Below are positions 24,481 to 32,280 of a DNA stretch of 64,000 nucleotides, piece after piece; the first letter of the stretch is position 1, and the number at the start of each line of letters is the position of its first letter. The position numbers and the translations under genes are program-made. This DNA is from JAWVYT01 sp046483065 (GTDB lineage: Bacteria; Gemmatimonadota; Gemmatimonadetes; Longimicrobiales; RSA9): contig JAWODW010000017.1 of assembly GCA_046483065.1 (NCBI GenBank), positions 54,704 to 118,703 on the forward strand. Direction: 5' to 3'. The notes beneath the pieces are model-generated. The model was not told the origin of the DNA, made no database searches, and worked only from the letters and a program-made list of their open reading frames with translations.

Positions 24481-27400
24481 CGTCTCCCGCTCGTTCTCGT
24501 GATTGCGCTGCTCACGGCGTCGTGCGCCGGTCTGTCCGGTCCATCCGGCTCGGCGGGCCCGGCGTCCGGCGCGGCCGCTCCCACGGACCGGCTGCTGCCG
24601 CTGGACACCGACGCGCGCCGGTGGGTGGACTCCGCCATCGCGTCGCTCGACACCCGGGAGCTCGCCGCCCAGCTCGTGTTCCCGTGGATGTGGGGCCGGT
24701 ACGTCGCCGTCGACAGCGACGAGGGCCGCCGGCTCCGGTCGTGGGCCGACGCCGGCGTCGGCGGCATCATCACGTCCATCGGTCCGCCCGTGGCGCTGGC
24801 CGACAAGCTGAACCGGCTGCAGCGCGCGGCCGACCTGCCGCTCCTGATTGCCGCCGACCTGGAGAACGGGCCCGGCATGCGGATCCAGGGCGGCGTTGCG
24901 CTGCCGTACGGCGTGGACCTGGGCGGCGGGACCGTCTTCCCGCCCGTCATGGCGCTGGGCGCTGCCGGCGACCCGTCCCTGGTCTACGAGATGGCCCGCG
25001 TCACGGCGGCCGAGGCCCGGGCCGTCGGGATCCATCTGAGCTTCGCCCCGGTCGTCGACGTCAACAACAACCCGGCGAACCCCATCATAAACACCAGGAG
25101 CTACGGCGGCGACCCGCGGGCGGTGGCCGAGCTGGCTGTGGCGCAGGTGCGGGGGCTCCAGGACCACGGGGTGCTGGCCACGGCCAAGCATTTCCCCGGG
25201 CACGGCGACGTCGAGACGGACACGCACCTGGTCCCGGCCATCCTCCGGATCGATGCCGCCCGGGCCGACAGCGTGGAGCTCGTGCCGTACCGCGCGGCCA
25301 TCGAGGCGGGGGTGGCGGGCGTCATGACCGCACACATCGCGTTCCCCGCGCTGTCCGGCGACTCCACGCTCCCGGCCACGCTCTCGCCCCGGATGCTCGA
25401 CTCCCTCCTGGTCCGCGAGATGGGGTTCGACGGGCTGGTGGTCACCGACGCGCTGAACATGGGCGCCATCGTGCAGCGGTTCGGCGCAGGCGACGCGGCC
25501 GTCCGGGCGCTTCAGGCCGGTGCCGATATCCTGCTGCAGCCCCAGGACCCGTTCGTCATGATCGACGCCGTGGTGGCGGCGGTGGAGGACGGACGGATCA
25601 CACGGGCGCGGCTCGAGCGGTCGGCGCGAAAGGTCCTGGAGGCCAAGACGCGGGTGGGGCTCCACCGTCGTCGTACCGTGGACGTGAGCCGCGTGGCCGA
25701 TGTGGTGGGCGCGCCGGAGCACCTGGCCGTGGCGGACCGGGTGGCCGCGCGGTCCATCACGCTCGTCCGGGACCGGGACGGTCGGGTGCCGCTGGTCCCG
25801 CTCCGGGACCGGCGCGTGCTCCTGGTGACGTACACCGACGACATCGCCCCCTTCGCCGGCCGGGCCCTGGCCGGCGCGCTGCGTCGGGACCTGCCTTCGG
25901 TGGAGCGGGTGTCGCTGGGCCCGGCTCCACCGCACCCCGCCGAGCTGGACTCGCTGGCGGCCCGGGCGGATTCCGTGGACCTGGTGATCGTGGCGCTCGA
26001 CACCCGGGTCCGGGCCGGGACCGGCGCCGGAGCGCTCGACTCGGCCACGGCCGACGCCTTCCGCAGGCTGGCCCAGCGCCGGCCGCTGGTTCTGGTGTCC
26101 ATGGGCAACCCGTACCTGGTCTTCGCGCTGCCGGAAGTGGAGGTCTACCTCCTGGGCTGGACCGGCGCCGAGGTCGGCCAGGCCGCCGTCGCACGGGCGC
26201 TGCTCGGCCGGACAGCGGTGGCCGGGCGGCTGCCCATCGCCATCCCGCCGACCCACGGTCGGGGCGCGGGGCTGGGGCGGGTGGCGGTGCGGCCGGGGCT
26301 GGCGGCGCCGGTGGCGTACGACGACGTGCAGCTTGTGGCACCGGTCGAAGGCGCAGCGCCGATCGAGCCGGGCGAGCCGCCCGAGCCCGTCCGCCCGGTG
26401 GAGCCCGGGGCGACGGTCCTGGCGGGGGCGCGGCTGCCGACTACGCCCGCGATTCTCGACGGGGCGGCCATCGATTCCCTGTCGGCCGCGGTGGAGGCCG
26501 CCGTGGCCCGGGGCGTGACGCCGGGCGCCGTGGTGGCCGTGGGCACCTCCCGGGGGGGCGCGTGGGTCCAGGGTTTCGGCCACATCGACTGGGGCGGCGA
26601 CGTCCCCGTGGTGACCGACGCCACCCTCTACGACCTGGCCTCGCTGACGAAGGGCGTGGCCACTACCAGCGCGGTGATGCGCCTGGTCGACGCCGGCCGG
26701 ATGGCGCTGGACGCGCCGCTCTCCCGCTACCTCCCGGACTGGCCGGCGGGCGGCTGGCGGGACAGCGTGACCGTGCGACGGCTCCTCACCCACACCGCCG
26801 GGCTGCCGCCGTTCGTCCGGTTCTGGCACCCGTCGGAGGGTGGGCTCCGTGGCGGCGCCATCGTGTCGGCCATCGCGGCGCTCGACTCGGTGCAGGGGCC
26901 CGGCACCGGGTACCGCTACAGCGACCTCGGGTTCATCCTCCTGGGCGCCGCCGTGGAGGCGGTGGCCGATACGTCGCTGGCGGCGTTCCTGGCGGCGGAG
27001 CTCTGGGAACCGCTGGGGATGCACGACACGGGGTTCAACCCTACCGGCGCCCCGGGCGGTGAGGCCGGTCCGCCGCTGGTGGAGGGCCTCGCGGAGGCCG
27101 TGCAGGGCGGCACGCCGGTGGCGGACAGCGGCTGGGCCGGCCTCGACCGGATCGCGCCCACGGAGCTGGACACCGTATTCCGGCACGCGCACGTACACGG
27201 TCAGGTCCACGACGAGAACGCGTGGGCCATGGGCGGTGTGGCGGGTCACGCCGGTCTCTTTTCCACGGCCCCCGATCTGGCCCGCTTCGCCCATACGCTG
27301 CTCCGGGCCGGCAGGGCGGGGGAGACGCGGGTGCTGAGCCCCGGCGTCGTCGCCGAGTTCACCACCCGGCAGCCGGGGATGCAGCGGGCGCTGGGTTGGG

Positions 27401-27666
27401 ATGTGAGGGGCACAGAGGGCACGGAGGGGCACGGGGACACAGAGGGACACGGGGACACGGGGACCGCTCGCGATGACATCGACGCGCCGTTTTCCCCGTC
27501 CGCGTTCGGCCACACGGGGTTCACGGGCACCAGCCTGTGGGTCGACCCGGAGCGGGACCTGTACGTCATCCTCCTGACCAACCGGGTGAACCCGACGCGG
27601 GCGCAGGGTGGGATCAGGGAGCTGAGGCGGGCGGTCCACGAGTGGGCGGTGCGGGCGGTGCGCTAG
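24469..27666 (+). CDS. GH3 beta-N-acetylglucosaminidase (NagZ-like) fused to a beta-lactamase-fold serine hydrolase
   Basis: This is a 1065-residue two-domain lipoprotein (lipobox in LLTASC; ATG at 24469). The GH3 domain covers residues ~45-610 with NagZ hallmarks: FAPVVDVNNNPANPIINTRSYG, K240-H241-F-P-G-H-G-D-V (NagZ catalytic loop) and DGLVVTDALNMGAI. Residues ~665-1060 are a class C beta-lactamase/PBP4*-type domain with S725-L-T-K, the YSD motif in YRYSDLGF, and GHTGFTGTS. The pairing of NagZ, a YbbE-like lactamase fold and NamZ mirrors the B. subtilis nagZ-ybbE-namZ set, but here two functions are in one polypeptide. A low-complexity GTEGTEGHGDTEGHGDT loop lies late in the lactamase domain. 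Confidence 0.9.
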   Translation: MSLHRLPLVLVIALLTASCAGLSGPSGSAGPASGAAAPTDRLLPLDTDARRWVDSAIASLDTRELAAQLVFPWMWGRYVAVDSDEGRRLRSWADAGVGGIITSIGPPVALADKLNRLQRAADLPLLIAADLENGPGMRIQGGVALPYGVDLGGGTVFPPVMALGAAGDPSLVYEMARVTAAEARAVGIHLSFAPVVDVNNNPANPIINTRSYGGDPRAVAELAVAQVRGLQDHGVLATAKHFPGHGDVETDTHLVPAILRIDAARADSVELVPYRAAIEAGVAGVMTAHIAFPALSGDSTLPATLSPRMLDSLLVREMGFDGLVVTDALNMGAIVQRFGAGDAAVRALQAGADILLQPQDPFVMIDAVVAAVEDGRITRARLERSARKVLEAKTRVGLHRRRTVDVSRVADVVGAPEHLAVADRVAARSITLVRDRDGRVPLVPLRDRRVLLVTYTDDIAPFAGRALAGALRRDLPSVERVSLGPAPPHPAELDSLAARADSVDLVIVALDTRVRAGTGAGALDSATADAFRRLAQRRPLVLVSMGNPYLVFALPEVEVYLLGWTGAEVGQAAVARALLGRTAVAGRLPIAIPPTHGRGAGLGRVAVRPGLAAPVAYDDVQLVAPVEGAAPIEPGEPPEPVRPVEPGATVLAGARLPTTPAILDGAAIDSLSAAVEAAVARGVTPGAVVAVGTSRGGAWVQGFGHIDWGGDVPVVTDATLYDLASLTKGVATTSAVMRLVDAGRMALDAPLSRYLPDWPAGGWRDSVTVRRLLTHTAGLPPFVRFWHPSEGGLRGGAIVSAIAALDSVQGPGTGYRYSDLGFILLGAAVEAVADTSLAAFLAAELWEPLGMHDTGFNPTGAPGGEAGPPLVEGLAEAVQGGTPVADSGWAGLDRIAPTELDTVFRHAHVHGQVHDENAWAMGGVAGHAGLFSTAPDLARFAHTLLRAGRAGETRVLSPGVVAEFTTRQPGMQRALGWDVRGTEGTEGHGDTEGHGDTGTARDDIDAPFSPSAFGHTGFTGTSLWVDPERDLYVILLTNRVNPTRAQGGIRELRRAVHEWAVRAVR
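27410..27464. repeat. Low-complexity GGCACAGAGGGCACGGAGG-type repeat within the GH3-lactamase gene
   Basis: A short run of alternating GGCACAGAGG, GGACACAGAGG and GGACACGGGG units encodes the GTEGTEGHGDTEGHGDTGT loop. It resembles dispersed cacagagg-type repeats common between genes in some high-G+C phyla, here captured in frame. Confidence 0.6.
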
Positions 27667-29133
27667 ATGTTCACGCCCCTCGACACCGTCGTCCTGGTGG
27701 TGTACCTGGGCGGCGTGATCGGCCTGGGCACGTGGATGGGGCGCTCCCAGACATCGGCCCGGGACTACTTCCTGGCCGGGCGGAACGTGCCGTGGTGGGT
27801 GGTGATGCTCAGCGTGGTGGCCACAGAGACCAGCGCGCTCACGTTCATCAGCATTCCGGCCACGGCGTATACGGGCGACTTCTGGATCCTCCAGCTGGCC
27901 GTGGGCTACCTCATCGGCCGGGTCGGCGTGGCGTACGTGCTCCTGCCCGGGTACTTCGCCGGTGAGCTGAACACTGCGTACGCGCTGCTGGAGGGCCGGT
28001 TCGGGTTGGGCACCCGGCGGTTCGCGAGCTCCATCTTCATGGTGACCCGCGCCTTCGCCGACAGCGTCCGGATCTTCGCCGCGGCCATCCCGCTGGCGCT
28101 CATCACCGGCTGGCCGTACTGGCAGGTGATCCTGCTGGTGGGCGCCGCCACGCTGGTCTATACGTGGTACGGCGGGCTGAAGGCCGTGGTCTGGGTGGAC
28201 GTGGTCCAGATGGGGCTCTACATCGTGGGTGGTGTGGCGGCGCTCTGGGTGCTGGCCGGTGCGGTGCCCGGCGGATGGAGCACCATCGCCGGCGTGGCCC
28301 GGGAGGCGGGGACGTTCCGGGTGGTTCACCTGGAGGGCGGACCGGCGCAGGCGACGTGGCTGGTCACGGGGCTCGTGGGCGGAGCGTTCCTCTCGGCGGC
28401 TACGCACGGCGTGGACCACCTGGTGGTGCAGCGGCTGCTGGCGGCGCCCGGGCTCGCGGGCGCCCGGAAGGCGGTTATCGGGAGCGGTGTGGTGGTCATC
28501 GTCCAGTTCGCCCTCTTCCTCCTGGTGGGGGCCGGGCTGAAGGCGTTCTACGCCGGGCGTGTCTTCGAGACGGCCGACGAGGTCTTTCCCCTGTTCATCA
28601 TCGAGGGGCTGCCGCCGGGGCTCAGCGGGCTCATCGTGGCCGGGATCCTGGCGGCGGCCATGTCCACTGTGTCGTCGTCGCTCAACTCGCTGGCCAGCGC
28701 CACCACCCACGACCTCTATGCGCCGGCCACGGGCCACGCCGATCGGTCCGACGACGACGGGCGGCTGCTGGCCGCCGGGCGGATGTTCACGCTGCTCTGG
28801 GCCGTCATCCTCATCGGCGGCGCCATCGCCTTCGAGCTGGTGCAGCAGGGCACTCCGGTGGTGGTCATCGCGCTCCAGATCGCGTCGTTCACCTTCGGGC
28901 CGCTCCTGGGCGGATTCCTCCTGGGCACCCTTTTCCGCCACCCGGACCAGGTGGACGCCATCACCGGGATCGGCACCGCGGTGGTGGCTATGACCGCGCT
29001 CTGGGCGGTCCAGACGTTCGGCGTGATCACGCCGGTGGTCGACACTCTCTGGTTCGCGCTGATCGGGTCCGCGTTGACCGTGGCCGTGGGGCTGGGGAGC
29101 GCGGCCGTGCGCCGGAGCGAGCCGGCGGGCTGA
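27667..29133 (+). CDS. Sodium:solute symporter (SSS family)
   Basis: This 488-residue protein has about 13 hydrophobic helices. SSS hallmarks include SARDYFLAGRNVPWWVVMLSVVATETSALTF near the N-terminus, YTWYGGLKAVVWVDVVQMGLY, and LSGLIVAGILAAAMSTVSSSLNSLA. The ATG follows the stop of the GH3-lactamase gene with no gap, so the two are co-transcribed. Context suggests uptake of sugars freed from the cell wall (MurNAc, GlcNAc or anhydro forms) with Na+. This is an inference; related symporters also carry sialic acid or other sugars. Confidence 0.9.
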   Translation: MFTPLDTVVLVVYLGGVIGLGTWMGRSQTSARDYFLAGRNVPWWVVMLSVVATETSALTFISIPATAYTGDFWILQLAVGYLIGRVGVAYVLLPGYFAGELNTAYALLEGRFGLGTRRFASSIFMVTRAFADSVRIFAAAIPLALITGWPYWQVILLVGAATLVYTWYGGLKAVVWVDVVQMGLYIVGGVAALWVLAGAVPGGWSTIAGVAREAGTFRVVHLEGGPAQATWLVTGLVGGAFLSAATHGVDHLVVQRLLAAPGLAGARKAVIGSGVVVIVQFALFLLVGAGLKAFYAGRVFETADEVFPLFIIEGLPPGLSGLIVAGILAAAMSTVSSSLNSLASATTHDLYAPATGHADRSDDDGRLLAAGRMFTLLWAVILIGGAIAFELVQQGTPVVVIALQIASFTFGPLLGGFLLGTLFRHPDQVDAITGIGTAVVAMTALWAVQTFGVITPVVDTLWFALIGSALTVAVGLGSAAVRRSEPAG

Positions 29134-29153
29134 GGGCGCCCGCTGCCTGGCCG

Positions 29154-29170
29154 GGCTCGTCGCCCGAGCC
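29154..29170 (+). terminator. Possible terminator after the symporter
   Basis: GGCTCG (29154-29159) pairs with CGAGCC (29165-29170) across a 5-base loop, 21 bases after the symporter stop. No U-tract follows. Confidence 0.35.
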
Positions 29171-29219
29171 GACGGCCCGCATGATAGATTCCGGTTCTCT
29201 TACGCGTCTCAAGGATGAC

Positions 29220-29524
29220 ATGCCACGGATCAATCGCTCGCACCGGACCCCGCCGGCCCGCCTCGCCGCCATCTCGGCGGTGCTGTTCCTGTCCGTCCCC
29301 GTGCCGGGGTCGGCGCCGGCCGGACCGTCGGCGACCTGGCGTACCGCAGCCGCTTCGGCCTGGCCGGGCTCCGTGTGCCGGTGATCTGGGGCACCGCCGT
29401 TCAGGCCGAGCTCCGGAGCCGGGAGGATCGGATCGTCGAGCATTTCCTGGCCACGCGCCACTCGGGATGGGAGCTCCGTCTCGGGCTGCGCTGGGCGCCG
29501 CTCCGTCTCATACCGGCCCTGTGA
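29220..29524 (+). pseudogene. Frameshifted remnant of a small exported protein
   Basis: The ATG at 29220 begins a signal-peptide-like segment (PARLAAISAVLFLSVPVPGSAPA) that soon runs into non-coding-looking sequence. From about 29325, a different frame reads GDLAYRSRFGLAGLRVPVIWGTAVQAELRS and continues to a TGA at 29522. Joining the two at a single indel near 29315-29325 would give a ~100-residue secreted protein. This looks like a decayed or wrongly assembled gene. No family is recognised. A TAGATT -10-like box lies near 29182. Confidence 0.4.
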
Positions 29525-29688
29525 GCCGGGACCCGCCCGGGATGGGTGGTGCGCACCCGATCAGCGGACCGTGAACGGCACCTCCAGAACGCGGTCGTGG
29601 GTCGGCAGGACAGCCACGAACCGGTAGCTCCTGGCCGCGTCGGCCTCGGGGTGTGCGCTCGTTCAGCTCCCTCGTTAGCATTACCGCC

Positions 29689-30039
29689 ATGATGAATACC
29701 GAACCAAAGGACCTGCCGAAGCACGTCCTGATCCGCGACCTGGTGATCCTCCAGCTGAAACTGTGGCTGGATGGCCTCAAGGATATCGCCCTCTCGCCCC
29801 TCTCCATCGGCGCGGGGATCCTGGACATCCTGCGAGGCCCGACCGCCGACGGGCACCGCCTCTACAAGGTCCTCCACTGGGGCGAGCGCTTCGACCTCTG
29901 GCTCAACCTCTACGACGCCACCGGCCGCGCCGAGAGCAGCGGCGAGGGTCTCTTCGGCGGCAGCCGGGCGGGTGACGAGACGCTCATCGGACGCCTCGAG
30001 CGGATGGCCAAGGGGTACGACGAGGAGGAGGAAGAGTAG
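29689..30039 (+). CDS. Conserved-looking small protein of unknown function
   Basis: An ATGATG start at 29689 gives 116 residues. The N-terminal half is one or two amphipathic/hydrophobic helices (HVLIRDLVILQLKLWLDGLKDIALSPLSIGAGILDILRG). The C-terminal half is charged and ends in an acidic tail (KGYDEEEEE). It may associate with the membrane surface. It ends 66 bases before the selenoprotein gene and is probably in the same transcript. No family is recognised, and a 165-bp stretch before it holds nothing I can name. Confidence 0.6.
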   Translation: MMNTEPKDLPKHVLIRDLVILQLKLWLDGLKDIALSPLSIGAGILDILRGPTADGHRLYKVLHWGERFDLWLNLYDATGRAESSGEGLFGGSRAGDETLIGRLERMAKGYDEEEEE

Positions 30040-30105
30040 GCCCACGGACCGACCTCGACCCCGACCCCGAGACCACGAGCCCAACCCCAACCCCAACCCC
30101 GAATC

Positions 30106-30771
30106 ATGGCATTCATCGAGTACATCCCGCCCGAGGACCAGACGCCCGAAGACCGGGTGGCCGATCACGACAACATCGTTCAGATCCACTCGGTCAGCCC
30201 ACCGGTCATGAAGGCCCACATGGAGCTGTTTCTGGAGCTCATGCACCGGGGCGGGCCGCTGCACCGGCGGGAGCGGGAGATGATCGCCGTGCGGGTCTCG
30301 GGGCTCAACGACTGCCCGTACTGAATCGCACATCACGGGGCGGGGCTCCGTAAGATCCTGACGTGGAAGGGGCTGTCCGAGGCCGAGCAGGACGCCCTGA
30401 TGGACGCGCTCGTGACCACGCCTCCCGGTGGACTCGACGCCGGTGGGGAGTCGACGACAGATGGAGCCGGCGACGCGGCGGGCCCGGCCCCCGGGGCGAA
30501 CGCCGGGCCCGAGGGCGACCCCTTCGCCTCCCCCGACTTCACGGTCCGGGAGCGGGCGATCCTGACGTACGCGGACCGCCTGACCCTCGAGCCGGCGTCG
30601 GTGACGGACGCCCACCTCCGCCCGCTGCGGGAGGCCGGGCTCGACGATCGGGCCATCCACGACGTCTGCGCCATCGTCGCCTACTTCGCGTTCGTGAACC
30701 GGATGGCCGATGGGCTGGGTGTGGAAATGGAGGATGACGACCGGGAGTGGAAGGACGCCCCCGTGTCGTAG
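30106..30771 (+). CDS. AhpD-like alkylhydroperoxidase with a selenocysteine (CxxU), read through TGA
   Basis: The frame from ATG 30106 meets TGA at 30322-30324 and continues open in the same frame to TAG 30769. It gives 221 residues with selenocysteine at position 73. Around the TGA the product reads NDCPY-U-IAHHGAGL, which is the AhpD/peroxidase-related active site with the second Cys of C-x-x-C replaced by Sec and the His two to three residues on. Both halves match the family: REREMIAVRVSGLN before; TVRERAILTYADRLTLEP, and IHDVCAIVAYFAFVNRMADGLGVE after. A hairpin with a GGG loop follows the TGA at bacterial SECIS distance. A Gly/Ala/Asp-rich insert (residues ~107-145) is odd. It probably reduces peroxides or other thiol-reactive substrates. 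Confidence 0.82.
30332..30356 (+). promoter_or_regulatory. Bacterial SECIS-like hairpin for selenocysteine insertion
   Basis: ACGGGGC (30335-30341) and GCTCCGT (30345-30351) make a 7-bp stem with one G-T wobble and a GGG loop at 30342-30344. ATC (30332-30334) and GAT (30354-30356) can extend it past a two-base bulge. The loop begins 18 bases after the last base of the TGA. Bacterial SECIS models ask for a small apical loop with a G in its first two positions about 16-37 bases after the UGA, and this fits. It lies wholly inside coding sequence, as in other bacterial selenoprotein mRNAs. Confidence 0.72.
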
Positions 30772-30882
30772 ACGGCGGCGACAGAAACGGGCCGTCCCGA
30801 TCGTCTGTATATTGATGGACCGCGACGCCGCTCCGCCGGGGCGGTGTACCACGAACTGGCCACGCCACAGGGAGCCAGCACC

Positions 30883-32154
30883 ATGTACCGCTTCCGCGCT
30901 TCCGTTCCGACGCTGCTCTTCGCCGTGCTCGCGCTCATGACGGGCTGCAACGGCGAGCCCACCGGTCCGCCGGAGGCCATCACGGAGCTGCCGCGCCCGC
31001 TGACCACCGCCGAGGAGGCGGTGATCGAGGGCTCCAACCTCTTCGCGCTGGAGCTGCTCCGGGAGGTCCGGGCCGCGTCCGACTCACCGAACGTGTTCCT
31101 GTCGCCGCTGAGCGCGTCCATGGCGCTGGGGATGACGCTGAACGGCGCGGCGGAGAACACGTGGGCGCAGATGCGGGATGTGCTGGGCTTCGCCGGGTTG
31201 GAGGAGCCGGCGATCAATGAGAGCTACCGTGACCTCATCGCGCTGCTCCTGGAGCTGGACCCGCAGGTCACGTTCGGCCTGGGCAACTCGGTCTGGGCCC
31301 GGGAGGGCATCCCGTTCCACGACGCGTTTTACGACCGGGTCACCACCTACTTCGACGCCGAGGCCAGGGAGGTCGACTTCAGTGACCCCGCGGCGAAGGA
31401 CGCCATCAACGCCTGGGTGGATGATGTGACGAACGGCCGGATCACCGAGATGGTTCAGGAGATCCCGCCGGAGATGATCATGTACCTGATCAACGCCATC
31501 TACTTCAACGGCGACTGGCGGGAGCAGTTCGATCCGGCCCGCACGAGTGCGGCGCCCTTCGAGCGGGCGGATGGCTCGACGGTGTCGGTGCCGCTCATGT
31601 CCATCAACACGGATTTCCGGAGCTTCCGGACGCAAGCCGCCATGGGCGTGGAGCTGCCCTACGGCGGGGACGCGTTCACCGCCGTGGCCGTGCTGCCGGC
31701 CGACCCGGAGCGGGGCATCGCCGAAGTGGTGGCGGAGCTGGACGCGGCCACGTGGGCGGAATGGATGGCAGCGCTCGATGAGGCGGACGCAAGAGAGGTG
31801 GTGGTCCAGCTGCCGCGTTTCGAGCTGGAGTACGAGCGGACGTTGAACGATGATCTGACGGCGCTGGGGATGACCGACGCCTTCTCCGAGCTGCAGGCGG
31901 ACTTCACCCGGCTCACGCCGGTGGACCTGCCGGCGGGCGAGGGCCCACCGTGGGTCTTCATCTCGGAGGTGAAGCAGAAGACGTTCCTGAAGGTGGACGA
32001 AGAGGGCACGGAGGCGGCAGCCGCCACGTCCGTGGGCATCGGGCTGACCTCGGCGCCGCCGAGCTACCGGTTCGACCGCCCGTTCCTCTTCGCGATCCGG
32101 GAGCGGCTCAGCGGCACGATCCTCTTCATCGGCGTCATCGGCGACCCGAGCTGA
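30883..32154 (+). CDS. Serpin-family lipoprotein (serine/cysteine protease inhibitor)
   Basis: The ATG at 30883 gives 423 residues with lipobox LMTGC, so it is probably lipid-anchored and faces the periplasm or outside. The serpin fold is complete: SPLSASMALGMTLNGA near the N-terminus, MYLINAIYFNGDWREQF, and the C-terminal FDRPFLFAIRERLSGTILFIGVIGDP. The hinge of the reactive loop is of the inhibitory type: E373-E-G-T-E-A-A-A-A-T382 (P17-P8). Counting from it, P1-P1' would be about Thr389-Ser390. Bacterial serpins are thought to block host or own extracellular proteases; the secreted peptidases in this window are possible partners. A TATATT box at 30808 is a possible -10 element. Confidence 0.93.
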   Translation: MYRFRASVPTLLFAVLALMTGCNGEPTGPPEAITELPRPLTTAEEAVIEGSNLFALELLREVRAASDSPNVFLSPLSASMALGMTLNGAAENTWAQMRDVLGFAGLEEPAINESYRDLIALLLELDPQVTFGLGNSVWAREGIPFHDAFYDRVTTYFDAEAREVDFSDPAAKDAINAWVDDVTNGRITEMVQEIPPEMIMYLINAIYFNGDWREQFDPARTSAAPFERADGSTVSVPLMSINTDFRSFRTQAAMGVELPYGGDAFTAVAVLPADPERGIAEVVAELDAATWAEWMAALDEADAREVVVQLPRFELEYERTLNDDLTALGMTDAFSELQADFTRLTPVDLPAGEGPPWVFISEVKQKTFLKVDEEGTEAAAATSVGIGLTSAPPSYRFDRPFLFAIRERLSGTILFIGVIGDPS

Positions 32155-32162
32155 GGGCTCGT

Positions 32163-32201
32163 GGGCGGCGCGCCCGGGCCTCGGCCCCGGGCGCGCCGCC
32201 C
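32163..32201 (+). terminator. Strong hairpin terminator after the serpin
   Basis: A perfect 16-bp G+C stem (32163-32178 with 32186-32201; GGGCGGCGCGCCCGGG on the left) encloses a 7-base loop, 9 bases after the serpin stop. There is no U-tract, but the stability suggests termination or 3'-end protection. Confidence 0.65.
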
Positions 32202-32280
32202 GTGGGTTGCACGTGGTCGGCCGCCGGTGGATCTTGCCTGCGACCCACGCAGACCAACGATCCACCCACGAGGAACGCCC

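Noticed and set aside
22966..28941. A 1991-codon minus-strand open frame spanning the GH3 and symporter genes.
   Set aside because: Only the last 504 codons (namZ) look like a protein. The rest is a G+C-driven shadow of strongly supported plus-strand genes.
30322..30324. The TGA as a plain stop or a frameshift, making two short genes or a pseudogene.
   Set aside because: The frame is identical on both sides, the residue falls exactly on the catalytic Cys position of AhpD, and a SECIS-like hairpin follows.
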